Below, piece after piece: positions 33,928 through 43,402 of a stretch of 64,000 nt of DNA (positions within the stretch are counted from its first letter, which is position 1; the number at the start of each line of letters is the position of its first letter). The stretch is from JBIKLM01 sp044375105. Lineage in GTDB: Bacteria; Planctomycetota; UBA1135; GCA-002686595. The stretch lies in contig JBILNK010000001.1 in NCBI GenBank assembly GCA_044375105.1, forward strand, positions 5,256-69,255, in the 5' to 3' direction. The translations under genes and the position numbers were made by a program. The notes under the pieces were generated by a model. It saw nothing but the letters and a program-made list of their open reading frames with translations. It was not told the origin of the DNA and searched no databases.

Positions 33928-36396
33928 CTACTCCCAGAGCAGATCGAGGGCGATGCCGCGGGGCGCGTCTCCGCCGGTCGCCGACAGGGACAGCCCGGTC
34001 AGGCCGCCGCTGCCCGCGGGGATCCGGAAGGCCTGCACCAGATCCACGCCGCGGTTGACCACCAGCAGCACGCTGCCGCTGGCGTCGACCGCCAGGCCGC
34101 GCGGATCGTCCAGCAGCGCGAGCGGGCTGCCGGTAGCGCTGGTCAGCGCGCCGGTGGCGGCGTGGATGTTGAAGATCGAAAGGGAATCGCCGTTGCTGTT
34201 GGCGCAGAATAGGAAACGGCCCGCGGGGTCGGAGGCCAGCACCGTGGGCAAAGCGCCGGTCGGGCTACTGGTGGAGGAGAGCTGAGACAGAGTGCCGTCG
34301 AAAGGATCGATGGCGAAAGCCTTGACGCGGTCCGAGGTGGAGAGCGTGGCGTAGAGGAAACGGCCCGAAGGATGCACCAGCACGTCGAAGGGACCGCCTG
34401 ATTGCAGGGTGCTGGCGATCGCGGTCAACTGCCCGCTGCCTGGATCGATGCGGAAGGCCGCGATGCGGTTGGTCAGGCTGAGAGCCACGTATAGGAAACG
34501 CCCGGAGGGATCGATGGCCAGGCCACGCGGCACCGAGCCGGCTAGCAAGGGCACGCTCCCCGCAGCGATTAGCTGGGAACCCTGGCTCGCGAAAATGCGC
34601 AGGGTCGAATCCCCGGAATTCGATACATAGGCGAAGCGCCCGCCGGGCTCGAAGGCCGTATCGAAAGGCGAAACGGCGCTCTGCGCCTGGCCGTTGCCCA
34701 GCTGCGCGGTGATGCTGTCGAAGGGGAACCACGTTGCGCTGCCGCCGCTGAAGTCCGCGCTCAGCGCCAGGCTATTGTCGGGGGCCAGGCTGACGCCGAC
34801 CGGACCCGGGCCGGTGGGGTTGGAGCCGCCGCCGGTCGAGATCAGCTTGCCGTCGCTCGGAGAGAACAGGAACGAGCGCAATTCGTTGGTACCCTCGCTG
34901 GCCAGCAGCGCGCTGCGAGTGCGGGGCACCAGCGCGGTGAGCCCCCGCGCTGCGGCCAGGTCCTGCAGGGCCCCACGCCCACGCAGGCGGGCCCCCAGGC
35001 TGGGCAGTCCCGCAGCCGACAGCGGCAAGACGATCAGCTCGGATTCCGCCGGCAGGCTCGCGATCAGCACGTCGAGGGCCGGATCGAGCAGCAGCTCCCC
35101 GGGAGCCGAAGGCAGACTCAGGCTGGCCGGACTGGCTGGTTGCAGCGCGCCGCTGCTGGCCAGAACCTGGAAACTCTGCACGCGCGCGCCGAGCGGATCC
35201 GAGAGGTGGAGCAGCGCGCCAAGGGCATCGTCGTCGAGGGCCATGGCCGCCGGCGCGAACCCGAGGGCCTGCACACCCGCGGGCAGCGCGGTCAAGGCTC
35301 CATTGGATACCTGGCGCTGGAAGATCTGCGCCAAGCCCGCCTGGGGCGCGAGCACGACCAGCAGGCTGCCGATCGGGCTGACGGCCAGTTGCCCGGCGCC
35401 GCTGGGCACGGTCACGCTCTGCTGCAGGGTCAGCGCTCCCGAACCCGGGTCGATGGCGTAGCGTCGCAGGGAAGCCGCGCTAGCGGAGAGCGCATAGAGG
35501 TGGTTGCCCTGCGCTGAAACCCACAGGGCGATCGGATCGGCGATCAAGGGCGCGCTGCCCAATCCGCTCGGGCTGGGCGCGCCGCTGGCGAGGTCCACGG
35601 CCAGGGTCAGGATCCGATCGGTCTGCGGGCTGGCGGCGAACAGGAAACGGCCCAGCGGATCGGCCGCCAGCAGCTGGGTGCCCGGGTCCGTGACGGAACT
35701 GCCCGTGGGGAGCAGGCTGCCGCAGGTGCTCGTGATGCGGAAACTGTTGACCAGCCCAGACAGGGGCTCGACGCTGAAGACGAATCGGCCGTCCGGCGAG
35801 GTGCACAAGGCGGCGGGATTCTCCGACAGGGCCGCGAAACCGCAGGGATGCAGGCGCCGGGACGCGCTGTCGTAGGCGAAGCCGCCGAAGCCGCCGTCAA
35901 GGGCCGCCGCGGCGTAGATCAGCCGCAGGCGCGGGTCCGGATCCGCCAGCGTCACGCTCTCGAGGTCCGAGAACCCGAGCGTGCCGAAGGGTTGGCCCGC
36001 CACCGGTCCGAGGGCCTGGGCGAAAACCGTCAGACCGACCAATCCAGGGGCGTTGTTGACCGGCAGCGAGTAGGCGTTCGAGGCGCCGCCGGCAAAGGCC
36101 AGGGAGGCGGGCGACAAGGGCAAGAGCAGGGTGCCGAAGGGCGGCACCGGCAGCCCCTGGCCCAGCTGGGAAACGTCGCAGACCAGCAGCTTGGGGAGCG
36201 GGACCAGCGGGTCCTGGCCACCGACCTCGAAAACCAACGGGGCGCCGATCTGGCCTCCGGCGATGCGCTCGAGGTCCAGGGGGTTCTGGGCCGTCGCTGG
36301 CCCCACGCCGAAAGAGACGCCGCCGAGCACGGCCAGGCCCCACGGCCGGAGACCGTCCTCGAGGCGCTGGGCCATTGTTTCTCGGCTGGGGGGCAT
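33928..36396 (-). CDS. Secreted beta-propeller protein, 822 aa
   Basis: The ATG at 36396 (or 36375) leads into LRPWGLAVLGGVSFGVGPATAQ, a signal peptide. Residues about 45-165 are the module shared with the Kelch, FG-GAP and FGE-domain proteins in this window (IGAPLVFEVGGQDPLVPLP to GLVGLTVFAQALG). The remainder is lactonase-like propeller repeats (SPDGRFVFSVEPLSGLVNSF, DPLGRFLFAASPQTDRIL, DPSGRFLYVALSLTNRIA, HPSGRFLYATLSTSDRVK, DPAGRFLFCANSNGDSLS). It is not a lipoprotein. Together with the gene downstream it looks like a tandem duplication of a propeller gene that later acquired different N-termini. Confidence 0.87.
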   Translation of the reverse strand: MPPSRETMAQRLEDGLRPWGLAVLGGVSFGVGPATAQNPLDLERIAGGQIGAPLVFEVGGQDPLVPLPKLLVCDVSQLGQGLPVPPFGTLLLPLSPASLAFAGGASNAYSLPVNNAPGLVGLTVFAQALGPVAGQPFGTLGFSDLESVTLADPDPRLRLIYAAAALDGGFGGFAYDSASRRLHPCGFAALSENPAALCTSPDGRFVFSVEPLSGLVNSFRITSTCGSLLPTGSSVTDPGTQLLAADPLGRFLFAASPQTDRILTLAVDLASGAPSPSGLGSAPLIADPIALWVSAQGNHLYALSASAASLRRYAIDPGSGALTLQQSVTVPSGAGQLAVSPIGSLLVVLAPQAGLAQIFQRQVSNGALTALPAGVQALGFAPAAMALDDDALGALLHLSDPLGARVQSFQVLASSGALQPASPASLSLPSAPGELLLDPALDVLIASLPAESELIVLPLSAAGLPSLGARLRGRGALQDLAAARGLTALVPRTRSALLASEGTNELRSFLFSPSDGKLISTGGGSNPTGPGPVGVSLAPDNSLALSADFSGGSATWFPFDSITAQLGNGQAQSAVSPFDTAFEPGGRFAYVSNSGDSTLRIFASQGSQLIAAGSVPLLAGSVPRGLAIDPSGRFLYVALSLTNRIAAFRIDPGSGQLTAIASTLQSGGPFDVLVHPSGRFLYATLSTSDRVKAFAIDPFDGTLSQLSSTSSPTGALPTVLASDPAGRFLFCANSNGDSLSIFNIHAATGALTSATGSPLALLDDPRGLAVDASGSVLLVVNRGVDLVQAFRIPAGSGGLTGLSLSATGGDAPRGIALDLLWE

Positions 36397-36566
36397 GGGG
36401 CGGTCTCTGCGGGAGGTGCCCGACCGGCTGCGGAGCTCGGCCGGTCCGGTCGGTCCAGGGTGGCAGGGGTCGGGATCTCGGGCCTCGAGGCCTCGGGCCG
36501 GGGGTCTGCGGGCGGTTTCGTTCGCACGCCGGCTCCGCTCAGCCCCGCGAAGCCGCCGTAGATCCA

Positions 36567-36596
36567 ATTCTAATCCGCTGGACCCAGCCGGGTCAG
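36567..36596 (-). promoter_or_regulatory. Candidate sigma70-like promoter for the secreted propeller protein
   Basis: On the reverse strand CTGACC (36591-36596) and TAGAAT (36567-36572) are separated by 18 nt. The -10 matches TATAAT at five of six positions. It lies about 170 nt before the ATG. Confidence 0.35.
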
Positions 36597-36688
36597 CGCG
36601 CCGGGGCGGAACGTCCGCTCCGCGCCGGTCAATGCCGCCGCGGAGCGCTGTCCTTCAGGCGCAAGTCCCTACGCAGCTTGCAGATAGA

Positions 36689-37489
36689 TCAATCCAGCCC
36701 CAGCTCCGTCAGGCCCGCCTCGTCGAAACCGAGCCCATGGCCCAACTCGTGGTAGAGGGTCGTGGCGACCTCTTGCTCGAGCATCTCGGCATCGGCGCAG
36801 AAGCGCTGCAGGTTGCGCTGGAACAGGTAGATCGCCGCCGGGGCCGCGCCCCCACCGTCGCCGCTGCGCTCCAGATCCGAATGGCCCACGAACAGCCCGA
36901 GCGCGTCCGGAGGCGTCTCGAGGGGCCGATCCCGGGCCAGCAGCCGGCTGGGCACCGGATCGATCAGCACCGGCCAGCGCTCGAGGGCGCGGGCGAACTC
37001 GGGCGCCAACCGACCGGCCGCGCGGCCCACCAGCGCCGTGAATTCCTCCGGGTCGAGCCAGGGCAACCGTCCGCAACCTTCGGGATCGAGGTCGATCGCC
37101 GCGCGCACTGCCCGTTCGCCTTCGTGCAGATCCCCGAGCAGGTCGGCGCACAGGGAATAGCGCAGCCATAGGCCCGCGTCGGGCCCCTGCTCGAGCAGGG
37201 CAGCGAAGCCGGCCTGCGCCGCCTCGAGCCGCCACAGCGACAGATCGATCTCCGCCTGCGCCAGGAGCAGTCCGAAATCGTCGCAGGGCAGCGCGGCCTG
37301 GGCGCAGGCGAGCCAGCGCTGGGCCCCGGGGAAGTCCTGGGATTCGAGCGCCAGGAGAGCCGAAAGCACCCCGCCGGTGGGGTCGCCGAGGCCGCGCCGG
37401 TCGCAGCGCTCGAGCCAGCGCACCAGGGCCTCGGTCTCGCCGGTCTCCCACAGTTCCCAGGCGCGTTCGGCGGCTTGGTTTCGATCCAT
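36689..37489 (-). CDS. Minimal zincin metallopeptidase-like protein with TPR-like N-terminus
   Basis: The 266-aa product has a helical N-terminal half resembling TPR units (ALVRWLERCDRRGLG, FGLLLAQAEIDLSLWRLEAA) and a C-terminal domain with HELGHGLGFDE. The zinc motif HExxHxxGxxE is at 247-257, close to the C-terminus, as in the small Zincin_1 metallopeptidases (PF06262-like), where the domain precedes the motif with a LFVGHSDLERS-like segment. No signal peptide. It is 59 nt downstream of the sulfatase-like gene on the same strand and probably in its operon. Substrate unknown. Confidence 0.82.
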   Translation of the reverse strand: MDRNQAAERAWELWETGETEALVRWLERCDRRGLGDPTGGVLSALLALESQDFPGAQRWLACAQAALPCDDFGLLLAQAEIDLSLWRLEAAQAGFAALLEQGPDAGLWLRYSLCADLLGDLHEGERAVRAAIDLDPEGCGRLPWLDPEEFTALVGRAAGRLAPEFARALERWPVLIDPVPSRLLARDRPLETPPDALGLFVGHSDLERSGDGGGAAPAAIYLFQRNLQRFCADAEMLEQEVATTLYHELGHGLGFDEAGLTELGLD

Positions 37490-37548
37490 GGTCGAAGCGG
37501 GAAAGCTCGCGGCTGGCGCAGGCAGCGGGGCGCCGTGCGGGCCGCGGG

Positions 37549-39150
37549 TCAGTCACCCTGCAGGTACCCGGCCGCCTCCAGCGCCGCGCGCAACCCGGCG
37601 TCCAGGTCGGCCCCGGTGCCGCTTGCCAGATAGCCCCCGCGTTCGTGCAGCTCCCGTCGCCGGGCCAGCTCCTGCCCGAGACGCTCGTACAGCTGCATGC
37701 CCGGGGTGCCGGGGCGCAGCGCACGCGGCTCGGCGCGCTCGCCGGGATCCCGGGCCAGATCGTAGAAGCTCGGGTGCGGGTCTCCGGCGGAGACGATCAG
37801 CTTGTGGCTGCCGCGCTGCAAAGCGTCCAGCCGGATTTCGCGCTGGGGCGCGTCCAGATGGAAGAATAGCTCGCTGCGCCCCGGCGCCGAGCCCAGGAAC
37901 AGGGGCGCCAGGTCCAGGGATTCACTGGCGGCGGGGATTGGCAGGCGCGCGGCCGCGAGCAGCGTGGCGTAGAGGTCGATCAGCTGCACGGGCTCGGCCA
38001 CGCTGCGCCCGGCGGGCCAGGCCGCGGGCCAACACAGCAGCATCGGGATCGAGAGCACCTCGTCGAACAAGGTGCGCTGATGGCCCCACTTGCCGTGTTC
38101 GTAGAACTCCTCACCGTGGTCGCTGGTCAGGGCCACCAGCAGGTCGCGCTCGCGCCCCAGCTGCGCCAGGCGGGCCAGCAGGCGGCCCACGTGTTCGTCC
38201 GTGTAGGCGATCTCGGCGTCGTAGAGCGCCAGCAGGTGCTCGAGATCGGGCGCGGACCAGGGCCCGAACTTGTCCAGGACGAAACGGCCGCCCATGCGCC
38301 CGGCGTAGTTCTGGTCGGCGAACCGAGCCACGTACTCGGGCGGGGCCAGATAGTCGTAGTGCGGGTCCCACCAGTGCACGAACAGGAAGCAGCGTTCCTC
38401 GGGCGCCAGGTCCTCGGACAGGAACCGATCGAGGCGCTCGAGCAGCAACGGGCTGGTGCGGACCTGGTGCGAAGCGACGTGCACGTCGAGGAAGCGATCG
38501 TCGCGGCCGGGCTCCTGGGGCGCGGCGAAGAGCTCCTCGGGCACCTCCACACCGGAGCAATCGTGGTAGGCCTCGAAACCCTGGGCGAAGCCGAAGGCGG
38601 GGTGCAGGTTGGGGCCCGAGAAAAAGCCCTGGGTGCGATAGCCGCCGGCGGCGAAGGCCTCGGCCAGGGTCTCGACTCCGGGGGGAATGTGACGGTCGTT
38701 GCGCGTGGCGCCGTGGATCTGATCCGGCAAGCCGGTCAGCAGGGTGGCGTGGGCCGGCAAGGTCCAGGAGGTGCTGGAGAAAGCGCGCTCGAAGCGGATG
38801 CCCGCGGCGGCCAGGCGGTCGAAGGTCGGAGTCGTGCGGGCCTCGGGGTGCTTGGGGGAGCGGCGCCCGTAGGCCGAGACGTGGTCCCGGCGCACGCTGT
38901 CCAGGGTCATCAGCAGCACCGTGGCCGGCGGCTCGGGGGGGCGCCGGCAGCCCAGCGGGAGCCAGAGGGCAGCCCACAACAGCGCGGCCCGCCAGAGTCC
39001 CGCCGCGCTCCCCGGGCGCTGCCGGCGGGGGCGCGCCCCGAGCGACTGGGCGCCCTCCCCGACGCCGGACGCCCGCGGCGCTCGGGCGCCCAGCCCCCGG
39101 ACCGGGCGCCCCCCGGTCCGGGAGGGCTCGTGCTTCGCAGCGCGGCTCAT
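37549..39150 (-). CDS. Sulfatase-like lipoprotein with Thr in the nucleophile position
   Basis: The ATG at 39150 gives 533 aa. After a basic N-terminus, a hydrophobic segment ends in lipobox LPLGC (C68). The alkaline-phosphatase-superfamily fold follows: the metal site LLMTLDSVRRDHVS, the nucleophile region TLPAHATLLTG (130-140) and the second metal site ALTSDHGEE. In true sulfatases the nucleophile is Cys or Ser (CxPSR), converted to formylglycine; here it is T130, as in phosphotransferase-like members. It could therefore be a phosphodiesterase or phospho-group transferase acting on envelope glycans or lipids. It is divergent, at 42 nt, from a membrane glycosyltransferase-like gene. Confidence 0.88.
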   Translation of the reverse strand: MSRAAKHEPSRTGGRPVRGLGARAPRASGVGEGAQSLGARPRRQRPGSAAGLWRAALLWAALWLPLGCRRPPEPPATVLLMTLDSVRRDHVSAYGRRSPKHPEARTTPTFDRLAAAGIRFERAFSSTSWTLPAHATLLTGLPDQIHGATRNDRHIPPGVETLAEAFAAGGYRTQGFFSGPNLHPAFGFAQGFEAYHDCSGVEVPEELFAAPQEPGRDDRFLDVHVASHQVRTSPLLLERLDRFLSEDLAPEERCFLFVHWWDPHYDYLAPPEYVARFADQNYAGRMGGRFVLDKFGPWSAPDLEHLLALYDAEIAYTDEHVGRLLARLAQLGRERDLLVALTSDHGEEFYEHGKWGHQRTLFDEVLSIPMLLCWPAAWPAGRSVAEPVQLIDLYATLLAAARLPIPAASESLDLAPLFLGSAPGRSELFFHLDAPQREIRLDALQRGSHKLIVSAGDPHPSFYDLARDPGERAEPRALRPGTPGMQLYERLGQELARRRELHERGGYLASGTGADLDAGLRAALEAAGYLQGD

Positions 39151-39157
39151 CGGCCGC

Positions 39158-39163
39158 AGGATA
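39158..39163 (-). promoter_or_regulatory. Candidate -10 box (TATCCT) for the sulfatase-like lipoprotein
   Basis: TATCCT on the reverse strand ends 7 nt before the ATG at 39150, the leaderless spacing seen elsewhere in the window. It sits in the 42-nt divergent gap. Confidence 0.5.
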
Positions 39164-39192
39164 CAGCGCCGCCCGCGCCCGCGACGGCCCCC

Positions 39193-41079
39193 ATGACCCC
39201 CGCGATCCTCCGCTGGCCCTTGGCCCTGTGCCTGCTGAGCGCCGCCGTAGCGCTCCTCGCTCAGCGCCTCGAGCTCGCGACCGGCGAGAACGGCTCGCTG
39301 CTGACGAGCTCCGGCTGGTTCGGCAGTGCGAGCCTGGCCGCCGAACAGGCCGTGGACTGGCTGGAAAGCCATCGGCTCGAGCTGCGCCTGTTGGTCTTCG
39401 GTCTGGCGGGCGGCGTGGCGCTGCTCTTGGCGCGGCGCGCCAGTCTGTGGACCCTGCTGCTGGCGCTGGCCGGCGGCCTCGCGCTCGATCCCCTGCAGGC
39501 CTCCTTCGCGCTCGGGCTGGTCGGCGAAGGCGCCGCGAACTCCCTGGAGCTCGAACACGCCCGCCGCGCCCTGGCCATGACGCTGCTGCTGGCCGCACTG
39601 CTGGCCGCCTGCCCGGCGCGCGGCGCACAGACCGCGCTGCCCCTGGAGCGGGCCCACAACGGCGCGGCGCTGCTCGCGGAGCTGCTCCTGGCCGGCGCGG
39701 TATCCCTGGGCCTAGGTCTGCTGTTGTCCGAGCGCTGGCTCGAAGGCCAGCCCCTGACCAACGACGGCAAGGCTTACCTGTGGCAGGCGCGGCTGTTCGC
39801 GCAGGGCCAGCTGAGCCTGCCGGGCGGCCCCTGGACCGATTTTTTCCCAGCGCGTCAGATCTACTCGGGCGGGCTGGTCTTCTCGAAGTACCCGCCGGGG
39901 CACTCGCTGGTGCTCGCGTTGGGCCTGGCCATCGGCGCCGCCAAGGCCTGGGTCTGGGCGGGGGCTCTGCTCGCCCCCGCCGGGGTCTGGTACCTGGCGG
40001 GCCGGCTCGGATTCGAGCGGCCGCGCCTGGCGGCCTGGGTGTTCGCGCTCTCGCCGATGGCGATCGGCATCCACGGCTTGTGGTTGGCCCACGGCAGCTC
40101 GTTGCCCAGCGGCCTCTTGTTCCTGTGTGCGGCGGAAAGCGCCCTGGCGCGCTGCGCCACCGGCCGGCCCGCGGCGGCCCGCGCCAGCTTGGCCGGGCTG
40201 GCCTTGGGCCTGTGCTTCCTGGCGCGCCCTGGCACCGCACTAGCTCTGTGCCTGCCGCATCTAGGCAGTCTGTGGGCGCGCGCGCCGCGCTCGCGGGCGG
40301 CGCTCTTCGGCGCCACGCTGCTCGGCGCCCTGCCGGCGCTGGTCGTCTACCTGACCTTCAATCAGCAGCTGACCGGATCCCCCTGGCTGTCGCCCTACGA
40401 GCTCTACGCGGCCGAGCGCTCGCCCAACGACCGCTGGGGCCTGGTCAACCTGGGCACCGCCTGGCCCAACACGGCCTTCAACTTGGGGCGCCTCGACCGC
40501 TGGCTGACCGGCAGCGCCGGCGGGCTGGCGCTGCTGGTCGTCGGCGTGCGCGCCAGCTGGCCGGCCGCGCGCCTCTCGATCGCCCTGGGGGTGCCCCTGT
40601 GTCTGCTCGGCTTCTACGCCCTGCTGCGTTTCCACGGGGTGCCCTGGGCTGGCCCGTCGTACCTGGTCGAAGGCCTGCCGCTGATGGCATGCCTGGCCAG
40701 CGCAGGCCTGGCGCGCGTCGCGGCGCGCCTGGCGCCGGCGGCGCGCCCCCTGCTGGCGCCCCTCCTCGCTGGAGCGGCCGGCTGGATGCTGGCAGTGCAG
40801 TTCGAGCAAGCCGGGCGGGAATACGCGTTGCGCAGCCGCGCCGAGGCGGCGGCCCGCGCCGCCCCGCTGCAGCCCGCGCTGGTCTTCGTGCCGCTGCGGA
40901 ATGAGCAGGAAATCAAACGCTTCCACCTGGCCCCGCCCCTCGAGCGCGAGCCCTTCGTGCTGGCCCGGGACCTCGGCCCGCGCAATCGCGAACTGCAGCG
41001 CGCCTGGAGAGACTTCTGCGCCTACCGTTTCGATCCGGACAGCGGCAGCTTGACGCCGCTGCCGCCGCCGGAGCGTTGA
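39193..41079 (+). CDS. Multi-pass membrane protein, GT39/ArnT-like glycosyltransferase candidate
   Basis: The 628-aa product is largely hydrophobic, with about 11-13 predicted membrane helices and a C-terminal soluble tail of about 75 residues. A loop with TNDGKAYLWQARLFAQGQL followed by FSKYPPGHSLVLALG resembles the first periplasmic loop of dolichyl/undecaprenyl-phosphate sugar transferases, where an acidic residue is catalytic; YPPG is typical of this superfamily. The start is fixed by the very short gap to the divergent sulfatase-like gene and a preceding C-run. With the genes around it, it suggests modification of a cell-surface glycan or lipid. Assignment to a precise GT family is uncertain. 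Confidence 0.8.
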   Translation: MTPAILRWPLALCLLSAAVALLAQRLELATGENGSLLTSSGWFGSASLAAEQAVDWLESHRLELRLLVFGLAGGVALLLARRASLWTLLLALAGGLALDPLQASFALGLVGEGAANSLELEHARRALAMTLLLAALLAACPARGAQTALPLERAHNGAALLAELLLAGAVSLGLGLLLSERWLEGQPLTNDGKAYLWQARLFAQGQLSLPGGPWTDFFPARQIYSGGLVFSKYPPGHSLVLALGLAIGAAKAWVWAGALLAPAGVWYLAGRLGFERPRLAAWVFALSPMAIGIHGLWLAHGSSLPSGLLFLCAAESALARCATGRPAAARASLAGLALGLCFLARPGTALALCLPHLGSLWARAPRSRAALFGATLLGALPALVVYLTFNQQLTGSPWLSPYELYAAERSPNDRWGLVNLGTAWPNTAFNLGRLDRWLTGSAGGLALLVVGVRASWPAARLSIALGVPLCLLGFYALLRFHGVPWAGPSYLVEGLPLMACLASAGLARVAARLAPAARPLLAPLLAGAAGWMLAVQFEQAGREYALRSRAEAAARAAPLQPALVFVPLRNEQEIKRFHLAPPLEREPFVLARDLGPRNRELQRAWRDFCAYRFDPDSGSLTPLPPPER

Positions 41080-41774
41080 AGTGCTGCGGCAGCATCTCGC
41101 GCTGCGCCCAAGCCGCGATACCAGCCTGGCAGCATGCCTTCGGGCCGCCATCCGGCGGCCGCAGGGGCTGCGGAACGTCGCTGCGCGCCGATTTTTTGTT
41201 TTTCTCCGGGATGGGCTGAAAGAGCTCCTGCATCCGACGATTCCTGGGAATTCGGGCGGCTCCAAGCGAAAGGAGGTGCTCCGCTCGAGGATGTACGCCG
41301 CGCAGCGATAGCGCTCCCGGCTTTGGCCCCCCAAGAGCTCGGCGGGGTCTTTGCTGCTGTATCCACGGAATCGCCCGGTAACCCGCAGAGCGCTGATGTC
41401 CGCCCGGATGCCTGAAGCGAGCCGCTTTCCAGCCCGAGGGCCGCGTGAACCGGGCAGCTGAGGATCAAGGTTTGCACGGGGCCGCGGGGGGCCGCGCGAG
41501 CTGGCTACGCGGCAGATTTTTCTCGGTCGGCCCGGCAGAGCGTCCCGAGCTGCGCGGCTGCGGGGATTCGCAAGTCCTGTGGCCAGGCGGAGCTGCGCGA
41601 GGACGGCCAGATCGGGGGGGCGGGAGCCGTTGCGGAACTGGCGACACGCGCCGCTCGTGAGGGCCAAAATTGTCCTGGCCGCGCTCGCTTCTGGCCGCCA
41701 GGGCACGCCTCGTCCCGAGCGACCTTCCGAGCTTCCACGAATCGCTCGCCGGCCTGTCTTCGGCCAACCCATTC
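41080..41774. other. Intergenic, 695 nt, less GC-rich, no gene seen
   Basis: This is the longest gap in the window. It holds a 7-bp hairpin at 41143-41160 and, about 30 nt on, the T-rich run TTTTTTGTTTTTC near 41192-41204, which together could terminate the upstream gene. The rest has poor coding character in all frames and no repeat or promoter that I can defend. Confidence 0.45.
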
Positions 41775-43274
41775 ATGCCCTCCTCTGCCCGCTTGCAACA
41801 GCCGGCGCCCCCCAGGCGCGTCTTCGTTTGGTTCCTGGGCGCCCTGTGCGCTTGGGCCTTGGCCCAATGGCTGTGGGTGCGGCCCGAATCGATCGGGGCC
41901 TCCTGGCGCGAGTGCGACACCCAGGCGATCGCGCGCAATTTCCACCGTTTCGGGCTCGACCTTCTGCGCCCGCGCATCGACTGGGGCGGGGATGGACCCG
42001 GTTTCGTGGAGAGCGAGCTGCCGCTCTACACCGCCGGGGTCGCTCTGCTGCTGAACCGTTTCGGTGAAGCGGAATGGCCCGGCCAGCTGCTGTCCCTGCT
42101 GGCCCTCTGCGCCACGGCATCGGCCCTGGCCCTCGGGACGCGCCAGCGCTTCGGCAACGCACCGGCGGCCCTGTGCGGGCTGGCGCTGCTCGGCAGCCAA
42201 CTCGGGGTCTCCCTGTCGATCAGCGTGATGCCGGACGCCAGCGCGCTCTTATGCTTCACGCTGGGCTGGTTGGCGTTCCTCGACTACGCGGACAGCGGTC
42301 GCCGGCGTTCCCTGTGGTTGGCGGGGGCCGCGACCCTGTTGGCGGCCTGGATCAAAGCCCCGGCCCTGCAGCTCGGGGTGGCCCAGTTCCTGCTGCTGGC
42401 GCTCTCGCACCGCGAGCGCCTGCGCCGGCCGGAGACCTGGCTGGTGTGGGCCCTGGTGCTGTGCGGCGCGGCCCTGCAGCTCTGGCACGCGCGCCAGCTC
42501 TACCTCGAGACCGGCCTGACCTTCGGCGTGCTGTCCGGCGGCGACACCAAATTCCCCCACGCCGAGCACCTGGCGATGCCTGGCCTGTACCTGGATCTGG
42601 TCGCCATGGCGTTGCGTTTCGGGCCGGGCCTGATCGGGTTGGCGGCGGGCGCCGCGCTGCTGTGGACCCGCCGCATGGGAGCAGCCGAGCTGGCCCTGGC
42701 GGCTTCCTACGTCCTGGGGGCCGTCGTGTCGATGCGCTACAGCCACAGCCCGGACAGCGGGGCGCACTATCACATGTTCGGCACGCTGCTCGGCTCCTGG
42801 TGGGTGGGCAAGGCGGCCTGGGTGGCGACGCAGCGCTCTTGGGCCTGGCGCGGGCGGTCGGTCTTCGCCGCAGCGAGCCTGGGCCTGGCGGTGGCGCCGT
42901 ACCTCGGCCACGCGCTGCTGGAACGCGATTGGCGGCGCCAGGTGACCACGGCCCAGACCGTCGAACTGGCGCGACTGGCGGCCGAGCACAGCCGCCCCGG
43001 GGAACTCCTGGTGGTGCGCTCGCCGAAACCGCGCGAGGACCCCTTCTGGCGCCGGCGCAACAACTTCGAGGAGCCCACGATCCTGTACCTGGCCGATCGG
43101 CGCGGCTGGGTGCTGCCCGCGGACGAGCCCCTGGATCGAGGGCTCGAGGACTGCCGCCGGCGCGGAGCGCGGCTGTTCGTCGATGGCCGCCCCGCCAGCC
43201 TCGCCCCCCCGCCGCCCGTGCCTGGCGCCCGGCTGCTGTTCGCCGGCAGCCAAGGCAGCCTCTGGAGCCTCTAG
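41775..43274 (+). CDS. Multi-pass membrane glycosyltransferase, GT39/PMT-like
   Basis: The ATG at 41775 gives 499 aa. A first hydrophobic helix (VFVWFLGALCAWALAQWLW) is followed by a loop with WRECDTQAIARNFHRFG and ESELPLYTAGVALLLNRF, the pattern of PMT/ArnT-type enzymes, where an acidic residue in the first loop acts in catalysis. About ten helices follow, then a C-terminal soluble domain of about 100 residues. It precedes a GT4 gene by 128 nt on the same strand. The likely role is sugar transfer from a polyprenyl-phosphate donor to an envelope acceptor. An upstream frame start at 41670 adds a non-hydrophobic leader and is less likely. Confidence 0.85.
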   Translation: MPSSARLQQPAPPRRVFVWFLGALCAWALAQWLWVRPESIGASWRECDTQAIARNFHRFGLDLLRPRIDWGGDGPGFVESELPLYTAGVALLLNRFGEAEWPGQLLSLLALCATASALALGTRQRFGNAPAALCGLALLGSQLGVSLSISVMPDASALLCFTLGWLAFLDYADSGRRRSLWLAGAATLLAAWIKAPALQLGVAQFLLLALSHRERLRRPETWLVWALVLCGAALQLWHARQLYLETGLTFGVLSGGDTKFPHAEHLAMPGLYLDLVAMALRFGPGLIGLAAGAALLWTRRMGAAELALAASYVLGAVVSMRYSHSPDSGAHYHMFGTLLGSWWVGKAAWVATQRSWAWRGRSVFAAASLGLAVAPYLGHALLERDWRRQVTTAQTVELARLAAEHSRPGELLVVRSPKPREDPFWRRRNNFEEPTILYLADRRGWVLPADEPLDRGLEDCRRRGARLFVDGRPASLAPPPPVPGARLLFAGSQGSLWSL

Positions 43275-43282
43275 GGACAAGG

Positions 43283-43310
43283 GCCCCCCCAGCTTGGCGG
43301 CGGGGGGGGC
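43283..43310 (+). terminator. C-run/G-run hairpin between two glycosyltransferase genes
   Basis: Eight base pairs (43283-43290 with 43303-43310) close a 12-nt loop directly after the stop at 43274. No T-run follows, so function is uncertain. Confidence 0.3.
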
Positions 43311-43387
43311 TCGCACCGGTCTCTAAAGCCGAGGCCGCTTCGGCCGACGGCTGCCGGCGACCCTTGGAGAAGCGCCGCACCGGGCCC

Positions 43388-43393
43388 TAGGCT
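43388..43393 (+). promoter_or_regulatory. Candidate -10 box (TAGGCT) for the GT4 gene
   Basis: TAGGCT ends 9 nt before the GTG at 43403, with a C-run between. It suggests that this gene has its own leaderless transcript despite following another glycosyltransferase gene. Confidence 0.45.
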
Positions 43394-43402
43394 CAGTGCC
43401 CC

